A stretch of 64,000 bases of DNA from Oceanobacillus halophilus (GTDB lineage Bacteria > Bacillota > Bacilli > Bacillales > Amphibacillaceae): positions 1-64,000 of the forward strand of contig NZ_RBZP01000008.1 of NCBI RefSeq assembly GCF_003628505.1, read 5' to 3'. The position numbers were made by a program, and so were the translations under genes. Of the stretch, positions 36,552 through 46,291 are shown one piece after another. How positions within the stretch are numbered: position 1 is the stretch's first letter; every line of letters starts with the position of its first letter. Below the pieces are notes generated by a model. The model was not told where the DNA came from. It searched no databases and was given only the letters and a program-made list of their open reading frames with translations.

Positions 36552-37922
36552 TTACTGCATTGGCACTGGTGGTATATCACTAGATTCATAGCGGTGATCT
36601 AAGTCTACGAACTTGTTATACTCTTTGACAAAGGCCAATTCCACTGTACCAACTGGACCATTACGTTGTTTTGCAAGGATGATTTCGATAATATTTTGTT
36701 TCTCTGATTCCTGATCATAGTAGTCATCACGATATAAGAATCCAACAATATCAGCATCCTGCTCAATACTTCCCGATTCACGTAAATCAGACATCATTGG
36801 GCGTTTATCCTGACGTGATTCTACACCACGTGATAGCTGAGAAAGTGCAATTAATGGGACATTTAATTCTCGTGCAAGTCCTTTTAGGGAACGGGATATC
36901 TCCGAAACTTCCTGTTGACGGTTCTCTTTGGAATTGGCACTTCCTTGAATTAACTGTAAGTAATCAATTAATATCATACCTAGTCCATGTTCTTGTTTTA
37001 ATCGTCTGCACTTAGACCTGATTTCACTTACTCGAATACCTGGTGAATCATCAATATAAATACCAGCATTAGATAAGGAACCCATCGCCATCGTTAGTTT
37101 TCCCCAGTCTTCGGATTGAAGTTGCCCGTTACGAAGACGCTGAGCATCAATATTACCTTCTGCACAAAGCATACGTTGTACAAGCTGATCAGCACCCATC
37201 TCCAAGCTAAATATTGCTACATTTTCATTTGTATTTACCGCTACACTCTGTGCGACATTTAGTGCAAATGCTGTTTTACCAACTGATGGACGTGCAGCTA
37301 CAATAATTAAATCATTTCGCTGAAACCCAGAAGTGATTTTATCCAAGTCTCGAAACCCAGTAGGTATACCAGTTACATCTCCATTTTGTTGATGAAGTTG
37401 TTCAATATTATCATATACATCTATCAATACATCTTTAATAGATTTAAATGCCCCTGAATTTTTTCGTCCGGAAACTTCTAAAATACCTTTCTCGGCTTCA
37501 TTTAGAACATCTGCTACTTCATCTTCTTTTTCAAAACTAGAAGTAACAATATCAGTTGCTGTTCGAATAAGACGTCTAAGAACGGATTTTTCCTCTACAA
37601 TTTTGCAATAGTACTCAATATTAGCAGCTGTAGGGACACTTTCTGCTAGTTGCGTAAGATATGCTACTCCGCCAACTTCATCAAGCTGCTTAGCATCGCT
37701 TAAAAAGGAGGTTACAGTAACTACATCAATAGGTTCTCCTCGGTCTGCTAGTTTCATCATCGCAGCAAAAATACGTTGATGTCCAGCACGGTAGAAGTCT
37801 TCAGCAAGTAGTATTTCTGAAGCAGCAGAAAATGCTTCTGGTTCTAAAAAGATCGCACCTATTACCGATTGTTCTGCTTCCATATTATGAGGTGGTATCC
37901 GCTCATTCCATGTTTCACTCAT
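36552..37922 (-). CDS. dnaC: Replicative DNA helicase (DnaB family)
   Basis: A 456-residue hexameric helicase that unwinds DNA at the fork; Bacillus calls it DnaC. The N-terminal DnaB domain (about 10-110) is followed by a linker and the RecA-like domain with Walker A (ARPSVGKTAFAL), Walker B (ILIDYLQLI) and the arginine-finger region near the end (GPVGTVELAF). Length is standard. It follows the yybS-gdpP-rplI operon after a terminator, as in B. subtilis. No intein or insertion is seen. Confidence 0.97.
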   Translation of the reverse strand: MSETWNERIPPHNMEAEQSVIGAIFLEPEAFSAASEILLAEDFYRAGHQRIFAAMMKLADRGEPIDVVTVTSFLSDAKQLDEVGGVAYLTQLAESVPTAANIEYYCKIVEEKSVLRRLIRTATDIVTSSFEKEDEVADVLNEAEKGILEVSGRKNSGAFKSIKDVLIDVYDNIEQLHQQNGDVTGIPTGFRDLDKITSGFQRNDLIIVAARPSVGKTAFALNVAQSVAVNTNENVAIFSLEMGADQLVQRMLCAEGNIDAQRLRNGQLQSEDWGKLTMAMGSLSNAGIYIDDSPGIRVSEIRSKCRRLKQEHGLGMILIDYLQLIQGSANSKENRQQEVSEISRSLKGLARELNVPLIALSQLSRGVESRQDKRPMMSDLRESGSIEQDADIVGFLYRDDYYDQESEKQNIIEIILAKQRNGPVGTVELAFVKEYNKFVDLDHRYESSDIPPVPMQ

Positions 37923-38026
37923 TCGTTTATTCGCCCCTTTAGATTTCTGAGAAGTGATTTGTTAAGAAGAAAGATTACCTGAAGGAAAATGTTTATATCA
38001 ATCTTTGAAATGAGTTTAAGAGTAGA

Positions 38027-38052
38027 AAAAATCGGCTATAACACCGATTTTT
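38027..38052 (-). terminator. Terminator between rplI and dnaC
   Basis: A 9-bp stem AAAAATCGG/CCGATTTTT with an 8-nt loop lies 164 bp past the rplI stop. The stretch 37923-38215 holds no gene. Confidence 0.75.
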
Positions 38053-38215
38053 CTTTATCAATATCAATTACTGGATAGGATCAGATCCCATCCTACTAAA
38101 ATAATCTGTTGCAAATAACATAGTGAAGGTTCAACGTTACCATTCTTTTCGGACTCAATACTGCTTGTCTAATGTTACACCAAATTTAGCAACGTTAAAC
38201 TTACTACTGTCTTTT

Positions 38216-38662
38216 CTATTGTTCTACTACATGAACTTTGATTGTGCCAGTTACTTCCGGGTGAAGTTTTACTGGTACATTTGTATATCCCAATGCACGA
38301 ATAGGCTGTTCTAATTCAATCTTTCGTTTATCAATTTTATGACCATAATTTTTATTTAGTACTTCAGCAATTTGTTTGCTAGTAATAGAACCAAATAAAC
38401 GTCCCCCATCTCCAGATTTAGCCTTTAGCTCAACTGTGAGATTAGCTAACTTTTCCTTTAAATCAAGTGCATCATCTTTTTCCTTTTGTTCCAGTGCTGC
38501 ATCCTTCTTTTTCTTTGCTTCCAATGCTTTTAAATTACCTGGGGTAGCTTCTTCAGCTAGGTTATTTTTTAAAAGATAATTACGTGCGTAACCATCTGAT
38601 ACATTTTTCACATCACCTTTTTTACCTTTTCCTTTTACGTCTTTAATAAATATAACTCTCAT
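38216..38662 (-). CDS. rplI: Ribosomal protein bL9
   Basis: A 148-residue large-subunit protein bound near the L1 stalk base. The N-terminal signature [20 protein letters not shown] (residues 1-20) and the long central helix rich in Lys/Glu/Ala (residues 41-75) are typical; the C-terminal domain ends [17 protein letters not shown]. Its ATG overlaps the gdpP stop by 4 bp, so it is co-translated with gdpP. Confidence 0.97.
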   Translation of the reverse strand: MRVIFIKDVKGKGKKGDVKNVSDGYARNYLLKNNLAEEATPGNLKALEAKKKKDAALEQKEKDDALDLKEKLANLTVELKAKSGDGGRLFGSITSKQIAEVLNKNYGHKIDKRKIELEQPIRALGYTNVPVKLHPEVTGTIKVHVVEQ

Positions 38663-40632
38663 TCTGATTCTCTCCCTTCAAAATACTCTACTATTATGTC
38701 TTTTAGTAAGTTGCATGCATCCTCTATGGTTGTATCTTCAATTTGAGTAGCAGCATTTGTTAAGTGACCGCCACCGTTCATTTTCTCCATTATCACCTGA
38801 ACATTGACTTCTCCTAGAGATCTAGCACTTATTCCTATTCTACCATCTTCACGCTCTGAAATAACGAAAGAAGCATTTACACCAGTCATAGTCAGTAAAG
38901 TATCTGCTGCTTGGGCAATAAGCACAGGTCCATAACTGACACCTGATTCAGCTGTTGATATAGCGATAGAGTCTCTAAAAATTTCTGCACGTTCAATTAA
39001 CTTACTGCGTTTAATATATAAATCAATATCTTCCTTCATATATTGCTGAACTAATACAGTATCTGCACCTTTTGAACGTAAATAGGATGCTGCATCAAAT
39101 GTCCTGGAACCTGTTCGTAAGGTAAAACTCTTCGTATCAACAATAATACCGGCCAGCAGTGCAGTAGCCTCTAGCATTTTTAATTTCATTCCTTTTGGCT
39201 GATACTCTAATAATTCGGTTACTAATTCAGCTGTCGATGAAGCATAGGGTTCCATGTAAACCAACGTCGGATTCTCAATAAAATCTTCTCCACGACGGTG
39301 ATGATCAATAATCACTTTATAATCTGTTTTATTTAATAAACTAGCATCTGCTACCATCGATGGCTTATGGGTGTCCACTACAACTACTAAACTGCGACTG
39401 GTCATTATCTCTTCGGCCTCAAATGGTTCAATGAAATGTTGCCATAGCTTTTCATCTGCTTTTAATGCTTCGATTAGACGATATACACCTGTGTCAACAT
39501 CATCAGGATCAAACACGATATAGCCATCTATATTGTTTGTTTTAGCAATGTTCAATATTCCGATAGCTGCACCAATAGAATCCATATCAGGTGATTTATG
39601 TCCCATTATAATTACGTTATCACTTGCTTTAACAAGCTCCGTTAACGCATGAGATATAACACGTGCTCTTACTCGTGTCCGTTTTTCCATTGGGTTTGTT
39701 TTTCCCCCATAAAAACGAACCTTTCCTGAATCGTCCTTAATGGCAACCTGATCACCACCACGACCCAATGCCAGATCTAAACATGACTGGGCTAGTTCCC
39801 CTAAGTCAGGTAAATCTAAATCGCCTGTTCCTACTCCAATACTTAGTGTCACAGGGTTGTTCTGTTCACCAATTAATTCACGTACTTCGTCTAAGATATC
39901 AAATTTAGCCTTCTCAAGCTTCTGAAGGATTTGTTTTGTACCAACTGCCAGAAACCTTTCCTGTGAAGTTCGTTTTAAATATAAACCATACTCACTCGCC
40001 CAGTTGTTTAAGACAGATGTTACTTCAGAGTTCAATTGGCTTTTTGCCGTATCATCCATGTTTTGGGTTATTTCTTCATAATTGTCTAAGAAAATAAACG
40101 CTAATATCGTCTGATCATTTTGATATCGTGTTTCTAACTCTACCTGTGACGTACGATTAAGAAAGTATAACAACCGTTCTTCTTTACGTATTTTAACTAA
40201 GAATTTGAATTCATCTAAATCAATCCAAATTTCCTCTTTATTTTCCTTTATCATTGGGATGAGCTTTTCAGAAAGCAAATTCAATGATTCTCCAACAATA
40301 GTATCTTCTTCACTAAATCGATTCATATATGGATTGGCCCATTCGATTTGATAATCATCGTTATACAAAATGATACCAAAAGGAACCTCCAAAAGGGCTT
40401 CTTCTCCCACTTTTTTTATCCTGTGAGATATTGTAGAAATATACGCTTCTGTTTCATCCTGAAGCATTCTCTCGGTACGAATGGAATAATAAAATGAAGC
40501 AACTAAAAGTACCGTCATCCCTATTCCTAAAACCCACTCATAATACCATATGAATAACAGCAGAATAATGGATAAAAGATATATTACCCATAAATGCCTG
40601 CTGAGTGTAGGTTTTTTCTGAATATCCGACAT
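38659..40632 (-). CDS. gdpP: Cyclic-di-AMP phosphodiesterase GdpP
   Basis: A 657-residue membrane enzyme that hydrolyses c-di-AMP to pApA. Two transmembrane segments (about residues 13-50), a degenerate PAS domain (about 60-150), a degenerate GGDEF domain (about 170-300) and the DHH/DHHA1 pair (about 335-650). The metal site is visible in [12 protein letters not shown] and VIDHHRRG; the DHHA1 glycine motif reads [11 protein letters not shown]. Middle gene of yybS-gdpP-rplI. It works against CdaS, encoded 2.5 kb away. Confidence 0.96.
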   Translation of the reverse strand: MSDIQKKPTLSRHLWVIYLLSIILLLFIWYYEWVLGIGMTVLLVASFYYSIRTERMLQDETEAYISTISHRIKKVGEEALLEVPFGIILYNDDYQIEWANPYMNRFSEEDTIVGESLNLLSEKLIPMIKENKEEIWIDLDEFKFLVKIRKEERLLYFLNRTSQVELETRYQNDQTILAFIFLDNYEEITQNMDDTAKSQLNSEVTSVLNNWASEYGLYLKRTSQERFLAVGTKQILQKLEKAKFDILDEVRELIGEQNNPVTLSIGVGTGDLDLPDLGELAQSCLDLALGRGGDQVAIKDDSGKVRFYGGKTNPMEKRTRVRARVISHALTELVKASDNVIIMGHKSPDMDSIGAAIGILNIAKTNNIDGYIVFDPDDVDTGVYRLIEALKADEKLWQHFIEPFEAEEIMTSRSLVVVVDTHKPSMVADASLLNKTDYKVIIDHHRRGEDFIENPTLVYMEPYASSTAELVTELLEYQPKGMKLKMLEATALLAGIIVDTKSFTLRTGSRTFDAASYLRSKGADTVLVQQYMKEDIDLYIKRSKLIERAEIFRDSIAISTAESGVSYGPVLIAQAADTLLTMTGVNASFVISEREDGRIGISARSLGEVNVQVIMEKMNGGGHLTNAATQIEDTTIEDACNLLKDIIVEYFEGRESE

Positions 40633-40717
40633 AGTTTTCAGCTCCTAATGACTCCTGAATTACAAGTGTACAAAACCATTATTAAAAATTTTGTACAATC
40701 TCTTTATGGCAATCAAT

Positions 40718-41662
40718 TTATTTATTTCGAATGAGTCGTTCCCTTAGTTTAAAACCAATATCTATAATCCCTACTATTGGCATGAGATTTAGAAATAGAA
40801 GTGGGAACAACACAGTTAATACAATACTAAAAATTGGAATTGCCTTAGATAACTTTTTATGATGAGCAAAAAAGAATATAAAGGAGAAACCTTGAATCGT
40901 CAACAAGATACTAATAATAACTTGTACATTCTGTATGACTAGATAGACTGTACCCGATGGATCTAAATCCATAAAAGAAAACAATAAAGCAATTAAATAT
41001 ATCCATATAATGGATGACGGAATCCGCAATGTTCGAAACGGTGGAAAGTGTAAATCTTCCTTTTCTATCTTATTTATAACTTTATAACTAATCCATTGAC
41101 TAACTAATGCCATTAATAAAGCAGTTATAATAATAAAAACAGGAAGTAAATTCATCAGATAATTGATTTGGGTTTTAAAGGTTTCCTCAAAATCCTCGAT
41201 TTCACCTGCTACACCGAACTCATCTGCAATTGATGTGCTGAGTTCAATCGATTCATTTGCCATGGTTTGGAATTCCTCAACTAAGTTTACTTGTAATAGA
41301 ACCTGACTAAATACAAAAACAAAAAGCAGACCAATTACGAAACCAAAAGTCCCTCTGGCTAAAGTTTCATAAGCTGAAAGATTTTTATAGATAGAACTCC
41401 CAATTAATATACCAGCAATCCCCATTAGTATAGGAAAGGTTATTGAAAAGATAGATAAAAATATCATTGATACAACAACTGAAACAGCTAAAAGAAGGAG
41501 TGATGGCTTCCAGTTATATTTAGAAGCATACATAATAAAAGGCAGTGGCAATAAGAATACACTGACAATTGATACTCCTGGTATAAAGACAGTTAAAAAT
41601 AATAACACCATAAAAATGGCGATCATTAACGCGCCTTGTGTTAATTTCTTGGATTGATTCAT
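40718..41662 (-). CDS. YybS-type membrane protein (DUF2232)
   Basis: A 314-residue membrane protein with eight or so hydrophobic segments, starting KLTQGALMIAIFMVLLFLTV, of the DUF2232 family. Function unknown; it resembles the S-component or ECF-like fold. It precedes gdpP by 85 bp in the same order as in Bacillus. Normal length. Confidence 0.88.
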   Translation of the reverse strand: MNQSKKLTQGALMIAIFMVLLFLTVFIPGVSIVSVFLLPLPFIMYASKYNWKPSLLLLAVSVVVSMIFLSIFSITFPILMGIAGILIGSSIYKNLSAYETLARGTFGFVIGLLFVFVFSQVLLQVNLVEEFQTMANESIELSTSIADEFGVAGEIEDFEETFKTQINYLMNLLPVFIIITALLMALVSQWISYKVINKIEKEDLHFPPFRTLRIPSSIIWIYLIALLFSFMDLDPSGTVYLVIQNVQVIISILLTIQGFSFIFFFAHHKKLSKAIPIFSIVLTVLFPLLFLNLMPIVGIIDIGFKLRERLIRNK

Positions 41663-41969
41663 AAAACACCTCGACTAATCTTCTATAAATAAGTATGACT
41701 AATGATACAATATATTACATAATAACATGAAATTCATAGAATTTGTTGTCGAATAAAAGGTATACTCAAATAGTTCCTAATATACCTATACCGTATGTTT
41801 TTTTAACTATTTACCATTATAACTGAAATACACCTGAAAGATAAATGTTACTTTTTGCTAAAGGGGGAAGAAATATCATTCGTTCCGATAAATATGATGC
41901 GATTTTATTTAAGTTTTCTAATATAATTAAAGACAAAGCAATTTACTTTATATAATAAGGATGAATATA
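41663..41969. other. AT-rich divergent intergenic stretch
   Basis: About 300 bp between yybS and the divergent DUF1189-like gene. No gene, terminator or element word is visible; promoters for both genes must lie here, but I cannot single one out. Confidence 0.5.
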
Positions 41970-42464
41970 ATGATTTTTTGGAACGTCTTTTTAAATAGCA
42001 TACGTTTACCTAATAAGAAGGCTCTATTTAATTTGAATCGTAATGGTTTAGACATCGCTCTCATTTATACATTAATATTACTATTATTTGTTTCCCTACC
42101 ATCATTAGTAGATCGATTGCTAAATGCTAGTGGGATTAGTGCAGATATGAATATTCTTTTTACACTTATATATTTTTTCATATTTTATTATCTCCCATTA
42201 GCGATAATTGTATTTATAAATCTATCTATTATAGCCTATATAGGCAAAGTAATTACACGATTGATGAATCGCAAACTGCATTATTCAATTTTATGGAAAA
42301 TGAGTGCTTTTACTGTAACCATTCCGTTCTTACTGTATACAGTAATTGCATTTGTATTACCTGTAAATGATATCTATTTATTCTTTTCTTTTATTTATAC
42401 AATCGGGTTATTAATCAAAATGATTTCCATTTATCCAAAAAGGAGAAATCGGAGTAAGTCATGA
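41970..42464 (+). CDS. Small membrane protein, DUF1189-like
   Basis: A 164-residue protein with three or four hydrophobic segments (first about residues 28-48). The N-terminal pattern (MIFWNVFLNSIRLPNKKALFNL with positions 1-22, then ALIYTLILLLFVSLPSL) resembles DUF1189 proteins, but it is shorter than the usual 250 residues and I am only moderately sure. I start at 41970 because AAGGATG then has a 9-bp spacing; ATG at 41961 lies in the ribosome site. No known function. Confidence 0.6.
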   Translation: MIFWNVFLNSIRLPNKKALFNLNRNGLDIALIYTLILLLFVSLPSLVDRLLNASGISADMNILFTLIYFFIFYYLPLAIIVFINLSIIAYIGKVITRLMNRKLHYSILWKMSAFTVTIPFLLYTVIAFVLPVNDIYLFFSFIYTIGLLIKMISIYPKRRNRSKS

Positions 42465-42616
42465 GGTTTTAGAGGTTGATGAAGATTATAACTATAATTC
42501 AGCATTTTTATCATCATAGCATATTAATAGAGAATTAGATACCGTCTACTTTTTAACGTTTTCATTAGTTTTGCACTTACCAATATTAACCTTTGAAAGA
42601 ATTCATAATTTGTGGT

Positions 42617-42829
42617 TCGGGGCGTGTATCGACTATAGAATCACTTAAGAATAGTGTAGTTCTCGCTTACACGAATCAATAGTTTGTTTTATGTTGTCAT
42701 CCGCTACGGAAATTGGAGTGTATTTCCGTAGCGGATATATAGCACTATTCTTAATTAAAGTAATCAACAGTCTATACAAAATGTAAAGTATAGTCATGTT
42801 AAAAGCAGCAATCTTTTAGAAAAGAGCCT
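42617..42829. repeat. Intergenic element E, short form
   Basis: A 213-bp member with a single short core: GTTCTCGCTTACACG, then TCCGCTACGGAAATTGGAGTGTATTTCCGTAGCGGA (42700-42736), which is itself an inverted repeat of about 15 bp per arm, and the full right end (GCACTATTCTTAATTAAAG, TCTATACAAAATGTAAAG, AGAAAAGAGCC). Confidence 0.82.
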
Positions 42830-42892
42830 TTCATTAAATCACTCTTAGTATCAAATCCATTTCAAAAATCTTTACTATCTGTAAATAACAAA

Positions 42893-42929
42893 ACGCCTCT
42901 AATCAAGCTATATACTTGATTAGAGGCGT
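42893..42929 (-). terminator. Terminator of the rpsF-ssb-rpsR operon
   Basis: A perfect 15-bp stem ACGCCTCTAATCAAG/CTTGATTAGAGGCGT with a 7-nt loop lies 8 bp past the rpsR stop, then TTTTG on the minus strand. Confidence 0.93.
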
Positions 42930-42937
42930 ATTTATTA

Positions 42938-43168
42938 TTACTCAGACACATATGGCAATAAAGCCATTTGACGAGAACGTTTGATTGCTTTTGTTAGTTT
43001 ACGTTGATATTTTGCAGAAGTTCCAGTTACACGACGAGGAAGAATTTTTCCACGTTCAGAAATGAAACGTCTTAATAGATCAACATCTTTGTAGTCGATG
43101 TGTGTAATACCATTTGCAGTGAAGTAACACACCTTACGACGCTTTGCACGACCACGACGAGCTGCCAT
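42938..43168 (-). CDS. rpsR: Ribosomal protein bS18
   Basis: A 76-residue small-subunit protein that pairs with S6 on the platform. Typical features are the basic start ([14 protein letters not shown]) and the body [20 protein letters not shown]. The cysteine in KVCYF is a single Cys, so it is the zinc-independent form. Start after AAGGAGGG. Last gene of the operon. Confidence 0.97.
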   Translation of the reverse strand: MAARRGRAKRRKVCYFTANGITHIDYKDVDLLRRFISERGKILPRRVTGTSAKYQRKLTKAIKRSRQMALLPYVSE

Positions 43169-43213
43169 TAGAAACCCTCCTTACATCCATTTATTTAGTT
43201 CTAAAAAACGGTT

Positions 43214-43708
43214 TTAGAACGGTAAATCATCATCTGATATATCAATTGGTTCCCCATTATTTTTAAATGGGTCCTCTGATTGTTGATTTTGGTTCTGATT
43301 TGGTTGAAATTGATTTTGATTAGGTTGGAACTGGTTCTGGTTTTGGTTTTGTTGGAATCCTGATGTGTTTGCTCCTCCAGAAGAAGCACCTTTTGATTCT
43401 AAAAATTGTATGCTTTCAGCCACAACTTCCGTTACATAAACCATTTTACCATCTTGTCCTTCATATGAACGAGTTTGCACACGGCCATCTACACCTATCA
43501 AGTTACCTTTTTTCATATAATTTGCTAGGTTTTCTGCCTGTCTACGCCATACGACACCATTGATAAAATCAGCTTCTCGATTTCCTTGTTGGTTCGTAAA
43601 AGGCCGATTAACAGCAATGTTAAAGTTAGCTACTGCTACTCCAGATGGTGTATAGCGCAAATCAGGATCCCTCGTTAATCTGCCTACTAATACGACACGA
43701 TTTAACAT
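43214..43708 (-). CDS. ssb: Single-stranded DNA-binding protein
   Basis: A 164-residue SSB with an OB fold (about residues 1-108; [20 protein letters not shown] at residues 1-20), a Gln/Asn-rich linker made of short NQNQFQP-type repeats (about 115-145) and the acidic tail DISDDDLPF that recruits repair and replication partners. I use the ATG at 43708, 8 bp after AAGGAG. The linker repeat is imperfect DNA as well and may vary in length between strains. Middle gene of the S6-SSB-S18 operon. Confidence 0.97.
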   Translation of the reverse strand: MLNRVVLVGRLTRDPDLRYTPSGVAVANFNIAVNRPFTNQQGNREADFINGVVWRRQAENLANYMKKGNLIGVDGRVQTRSYEGQDGKMVYVTEVVAESIQFLESKGASSGGANTSGFQQNQNQNQFQPNQNQFQPNQNQNQQSEDPFKNNGEPIDISDDDLPF

Positions 43709-43723
43709 CAGAACCACTCCTTA

Positions 43724-44014
43724 TTATTGATCATCTTCTCGAACTGCCATATGACGAATAATATCATCACTAAATTTAGCTAGGCGATCAAATTCATTAA
43801 CTGCTTTTTCGTCACCGCTGAAATTAATAACAACATAATATCCATCACGATAGTCATTGATTTCATATGCTAGGCGTTTTTTGCCTTTTTCATCAACTTT
43901 TTCAATCTCCGCCCCATTATCAGTTAAAATAGTATTGAAGCGCTCAACTAAACTCTTTTGAGCTTCCTCTTCCATGTCTGGGCGGATGATATACATGATT
44001 TCGTATTTTCTCAT
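43724..44014 (-). CDS. rpsF: Ribosomal protein bS6
   Basis: A 96-residue small-subunit protein with the typical start [17 protein letters not shown] and the [19 protein letters not shown] core. It binds S18 and, as the S6:S18 pair, its own mRNA leader. Start after AAAGGAGGTG. First gene of the operon. Confidence 0.97.
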   Translation of the reverse strand: MRKYEIMYIIRPDMEEEAQKSLVERFNTILTDNGAEIEKVDEKGKKRLAYEINDYRDGYYVVINFSGDEKAVNEFDRLAKFSDDIIRHMAVREDDQ

Positions 44015-44019
44015 CCGTT

Positions 44020-44107
44020 ACACCTCCTTTTGGTCTTAGCGGCCCTTGGAGAACAATCTGTAAATCCCCTTAAGAGCAAGGAGCAATTTTTATCTAATTA
44101 CTCACAA
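44020..44107 (-). promoter_or_regulatory. rpsF leader, probable S6:S18-binding element
   Basis: The minus-strand leader contains paired blocks around TTGCTCCTTG...CTCCAAGGGCCGCTAAG, with a CCG in the stem region like the known S6:S18 leader motif in Bacillus, which lets excess S6:S18 repress the operon. The assignment rests on position and on the CCG block; I have not tested the full consensus. Confidence 0.55.
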
Positions 44108-44113
44108 TGATGT

Positions 44114-44142
44114 ATTATACCAAATCTTTTCTAAAAAAACAA
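44114..44142 (-). promoter_or_regulatory. Sigma-A promoter of the rpsF operon
   Basis: On the minus strand TTGTTT, a 17-bp spacer and TATAAT preceded by TGG (extended -10). It lies 95 bp before rpsF, leaving room for the leader. Confidence 0.75.
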
Positions 44143-44216
44143 GCAGTCGAGAGATCCTAATTTTTATACATATACATACTTTGATTAGCACTGGAATACC
44201 TAGTACCTAGTTTATC

Positions 44217-45317
44217 TTAAACATTAAAACGGAAATGAATAACATCGCCATCTTTAACAATATACTCTTTACCTTCCAAACGTACTTTTCCTTTTTCACG
44301 TGCATGTCCCATTGAACCAGCTTCCACAAGGTCATCATATGAAACGGTTTCTGCACGAATAAAACCTCGTTCGAAATCAGTGTGGATTATACCTGCTGCT
44401 TGTGGTGCTTTTATCCCTTTTTGGAATGTCCAAGCCCGAACTTCCTGTTCCCCAGCAGTAAAATATGTTGCCAAACCTAACAAGCTATAAGAAGCTTTAA
44501 TCAATTGATCAAGTCCTGATTCCTTAATTCCTAACTCTTCCAAGAACATAGCTTTTTCATCCTGATCTAACTCAGATATTTCTTCTTCAATTTTTGCACA
44601 AATAACAATCACTTCTGCATTTTCTTTTGCTGCATAGTCTCTAACTTTTTGAATATTTGCATTAGAATCAACATTACCGATTTCATCTTCACTAACATTA
44701 GCTACATATAAAGTTGGTTTGCTTGTTAATAAATGCAAACCTTTTACGATCTTCCAATGCTCCTCACTAAATTCCAAAGCACGTGCTGGCTTTTCATCCT
44801 CCAGGTTTGCTTTTAATTTGGAAAGAACATCATACTCTGCTACTGCATCTTTATCTTTTTGTCTGGCTAGTTTTTCTACACGTTGAAAACGTTTGTTAAC
44901 CGTCTCTAGATCTGCCAATATTAGCTCTAGATTAATTACTTCAATATCATCTATTGGATCAACTTTCCCAGATACGTGTGTAATATTTTCATCCTCAAAA
45001 CAACGTACCACCTGACAGATTGCGTCTACTTGCCGAATATGAGAGAGGAATTGATTACCTAACCCTTCCCCTTTGCTGGCTCCTTTTACAATACCTGCAA
45101 TATCTGTAAATTCGAATGTAGTTGGTACTGTTTTCTTCGGTTTTACTAACTCGGTTAGTTTATTTAAACGATCATCTGGAACTTCTACTATACCAACGTT
45201 AGGATCGATAGTAGCAAAAGGATAGTTTGCTGCCTCTGCACCTGCTTGTGTTATTGCATTAAATAATGTAGATTTTCCTACGTTAGGTAGTCCTACAATT
45301 CCTGCTGTTAAAGCCAT
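44217..45317 (-). CDS. ychF: YchF/OLA1 family P-loop ATPase
   Basis: A 366-residue Obg-related protein that binds ribosomes and hydrolyses ATP in preference to GTP. G1 is GLPNVGKST (about residues 8-16); G3 is DIAG; the G4 motif NKxD is replaced by NVSE, the hallmark of ATP preference. A coiled-coil insert (about 130-200) and a C-terminal TGS domain (about 280-366) follow. I start at 45317 after AAGGAG with 10-bp spacing. Upstream of rpsF as in Bacillus (yyaF). Confidence 0.96.
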   Translation of the reverse strand: MALTAGIVGLPNVGKSTLFNAITQAGAEAANYPFATIDPNVGIVEVPDDRLNKLTELVKPKKTVPTTFEFTDIAGIVKGASKGEGLGNQFLSHIRQVDAICQVVRCFEDENITHVSGKVDPIDDIEVINLELILADLETVNKRFQRVEKLARQKDKDAVAEYDVLSKLKANLEDEKPARALEFSEEHWKIVKGLHLLTSKPTLYVANVSEDEIGNVDSNANIQKVRDYAAKENAEVIVICAKIEEEISELDQDEKAMFLEELGIKESGLDQLIKASYSLLGLATYFTAGEQEVRAWTFQKGIKAPQAAGIIHTDFERGFIRAETVSYDDLVEAGSMGHAREKGKVRLEGKEYIVKDGDVIHFRFNV

Positions 45318-45536
45318 TAAAATTCCACTCCTTAAGGATTCTTTCATCAGAACGCGTTCGATATGTTAATTATAGTTATTAGTAGAAAAAAAGACAAATA
45401 AACAAAAAACAAAAATAGGTACTATAATCATACCTATTTTTGCCTTTTTACCCTATTATTTTTCATTTTTCTATGTTTATCTGATGCTATTTTACCATTT
45501 TAGGTTTTTTTTCGCTATTATGAAAGTAATATTTTC

Positions 45537-45737
45537 TTATTTTGTCTCTGCCTTCTCTAATACCTTTTTCATTTTCTTAGTGAATTCTCTTCTTGGGAGC
45601 ATGACACTATGATTACAGCCTAAGCATTTAATTCGAATATCCATACCCATTCGAATAATTTTCCATCGATTTTCTCCACATGGGTGAGGTTTTTTCATTT
45701 GAACAACATCATTTAATTCGAATTGTTTATCTACCAT
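45537..45737 (-). CDS. DUF951 small zinc-ribbon-like protein
   Basis: A 66-residue protein with C20 (in HPCGENRW), C38 and C41 (in IKCLGC), a likely metal-binding set. DUF951 proteins usually lie next to ychF in Firmicutes, as here (219 bp upstream), and their function is unknown. Start after AAAGGAGAATGGCCAA. Confidence 0.85.
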   Translation of the reverse strand: MVDKQFELNDVVQMKKPHPCGENRWKIIRMGMDIRIKCLGCNHSVMLPRREFTKKMKKVLEKAETK

Positions 45738-45853
45738 TTGGCCATTCTCCTTTTTCTAAGTTTTTACTTCTTTTCTCTTTTTCTTTCATCATTATATCTA
45801 AAATTGGAAAACTTGGCTATTACAATTTTGAGCTTTCATCTCTTATTACAAAA

Positions 45854-46272
45854 GGCTCTTTTCGTATAGTTTGTTGCTTTTGAAGATTTACAGTTGCTAG
45901 AAACTCTGAATATATTTAATTAATAATAAATAACTAATGGAGTGGTTCGTTAACACCGCTACGGAAATACACTCCGCTTTCCGCGGGGAGCTGCCGAAGA
46001 CCCCGCAGCGAGGGAACTACTTGTTTAAGCTTCTTGGCCCTTGCGCCGAGGAAGCCTACTTCGGAGCGTTACTAGTAGACGCAGGCGCAGTTCTGGTTTT
46101 TCCGCGGGGAGGCTGAGGCCGTTCCCCCGGAAAGCGAAGTATTCTGCCGCAGCGAATAATCGCACAAATCAAACATAAATGTGAGCGAGAGCTACACTAT
46201 TCTGAATTAAATATATTTGCTCTTTATACAAATTGCAAAGTAAAAAATAGTAACAATATTTTGAAATGAGCC
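45854..46272. repeat. Intergenic element F, with both ends and cassette
   Basis: Left end GGCTCTTTTCGTATAG, GTTGCTTTTG and GTTGCTAGAAACTC; right end CACTATTCTGAATTAAAT, then degenerate to AAATGAGCC. The core has GCTACGGAAATACACTCCGC and CGAAGTATTCTGCCGCAGCG. It includes the cassette at 46009-46106 also found in elements B and D. Confidence 0.87.
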
Positions 46273-46291
46273 TTAGGATAATAGCTCATTA

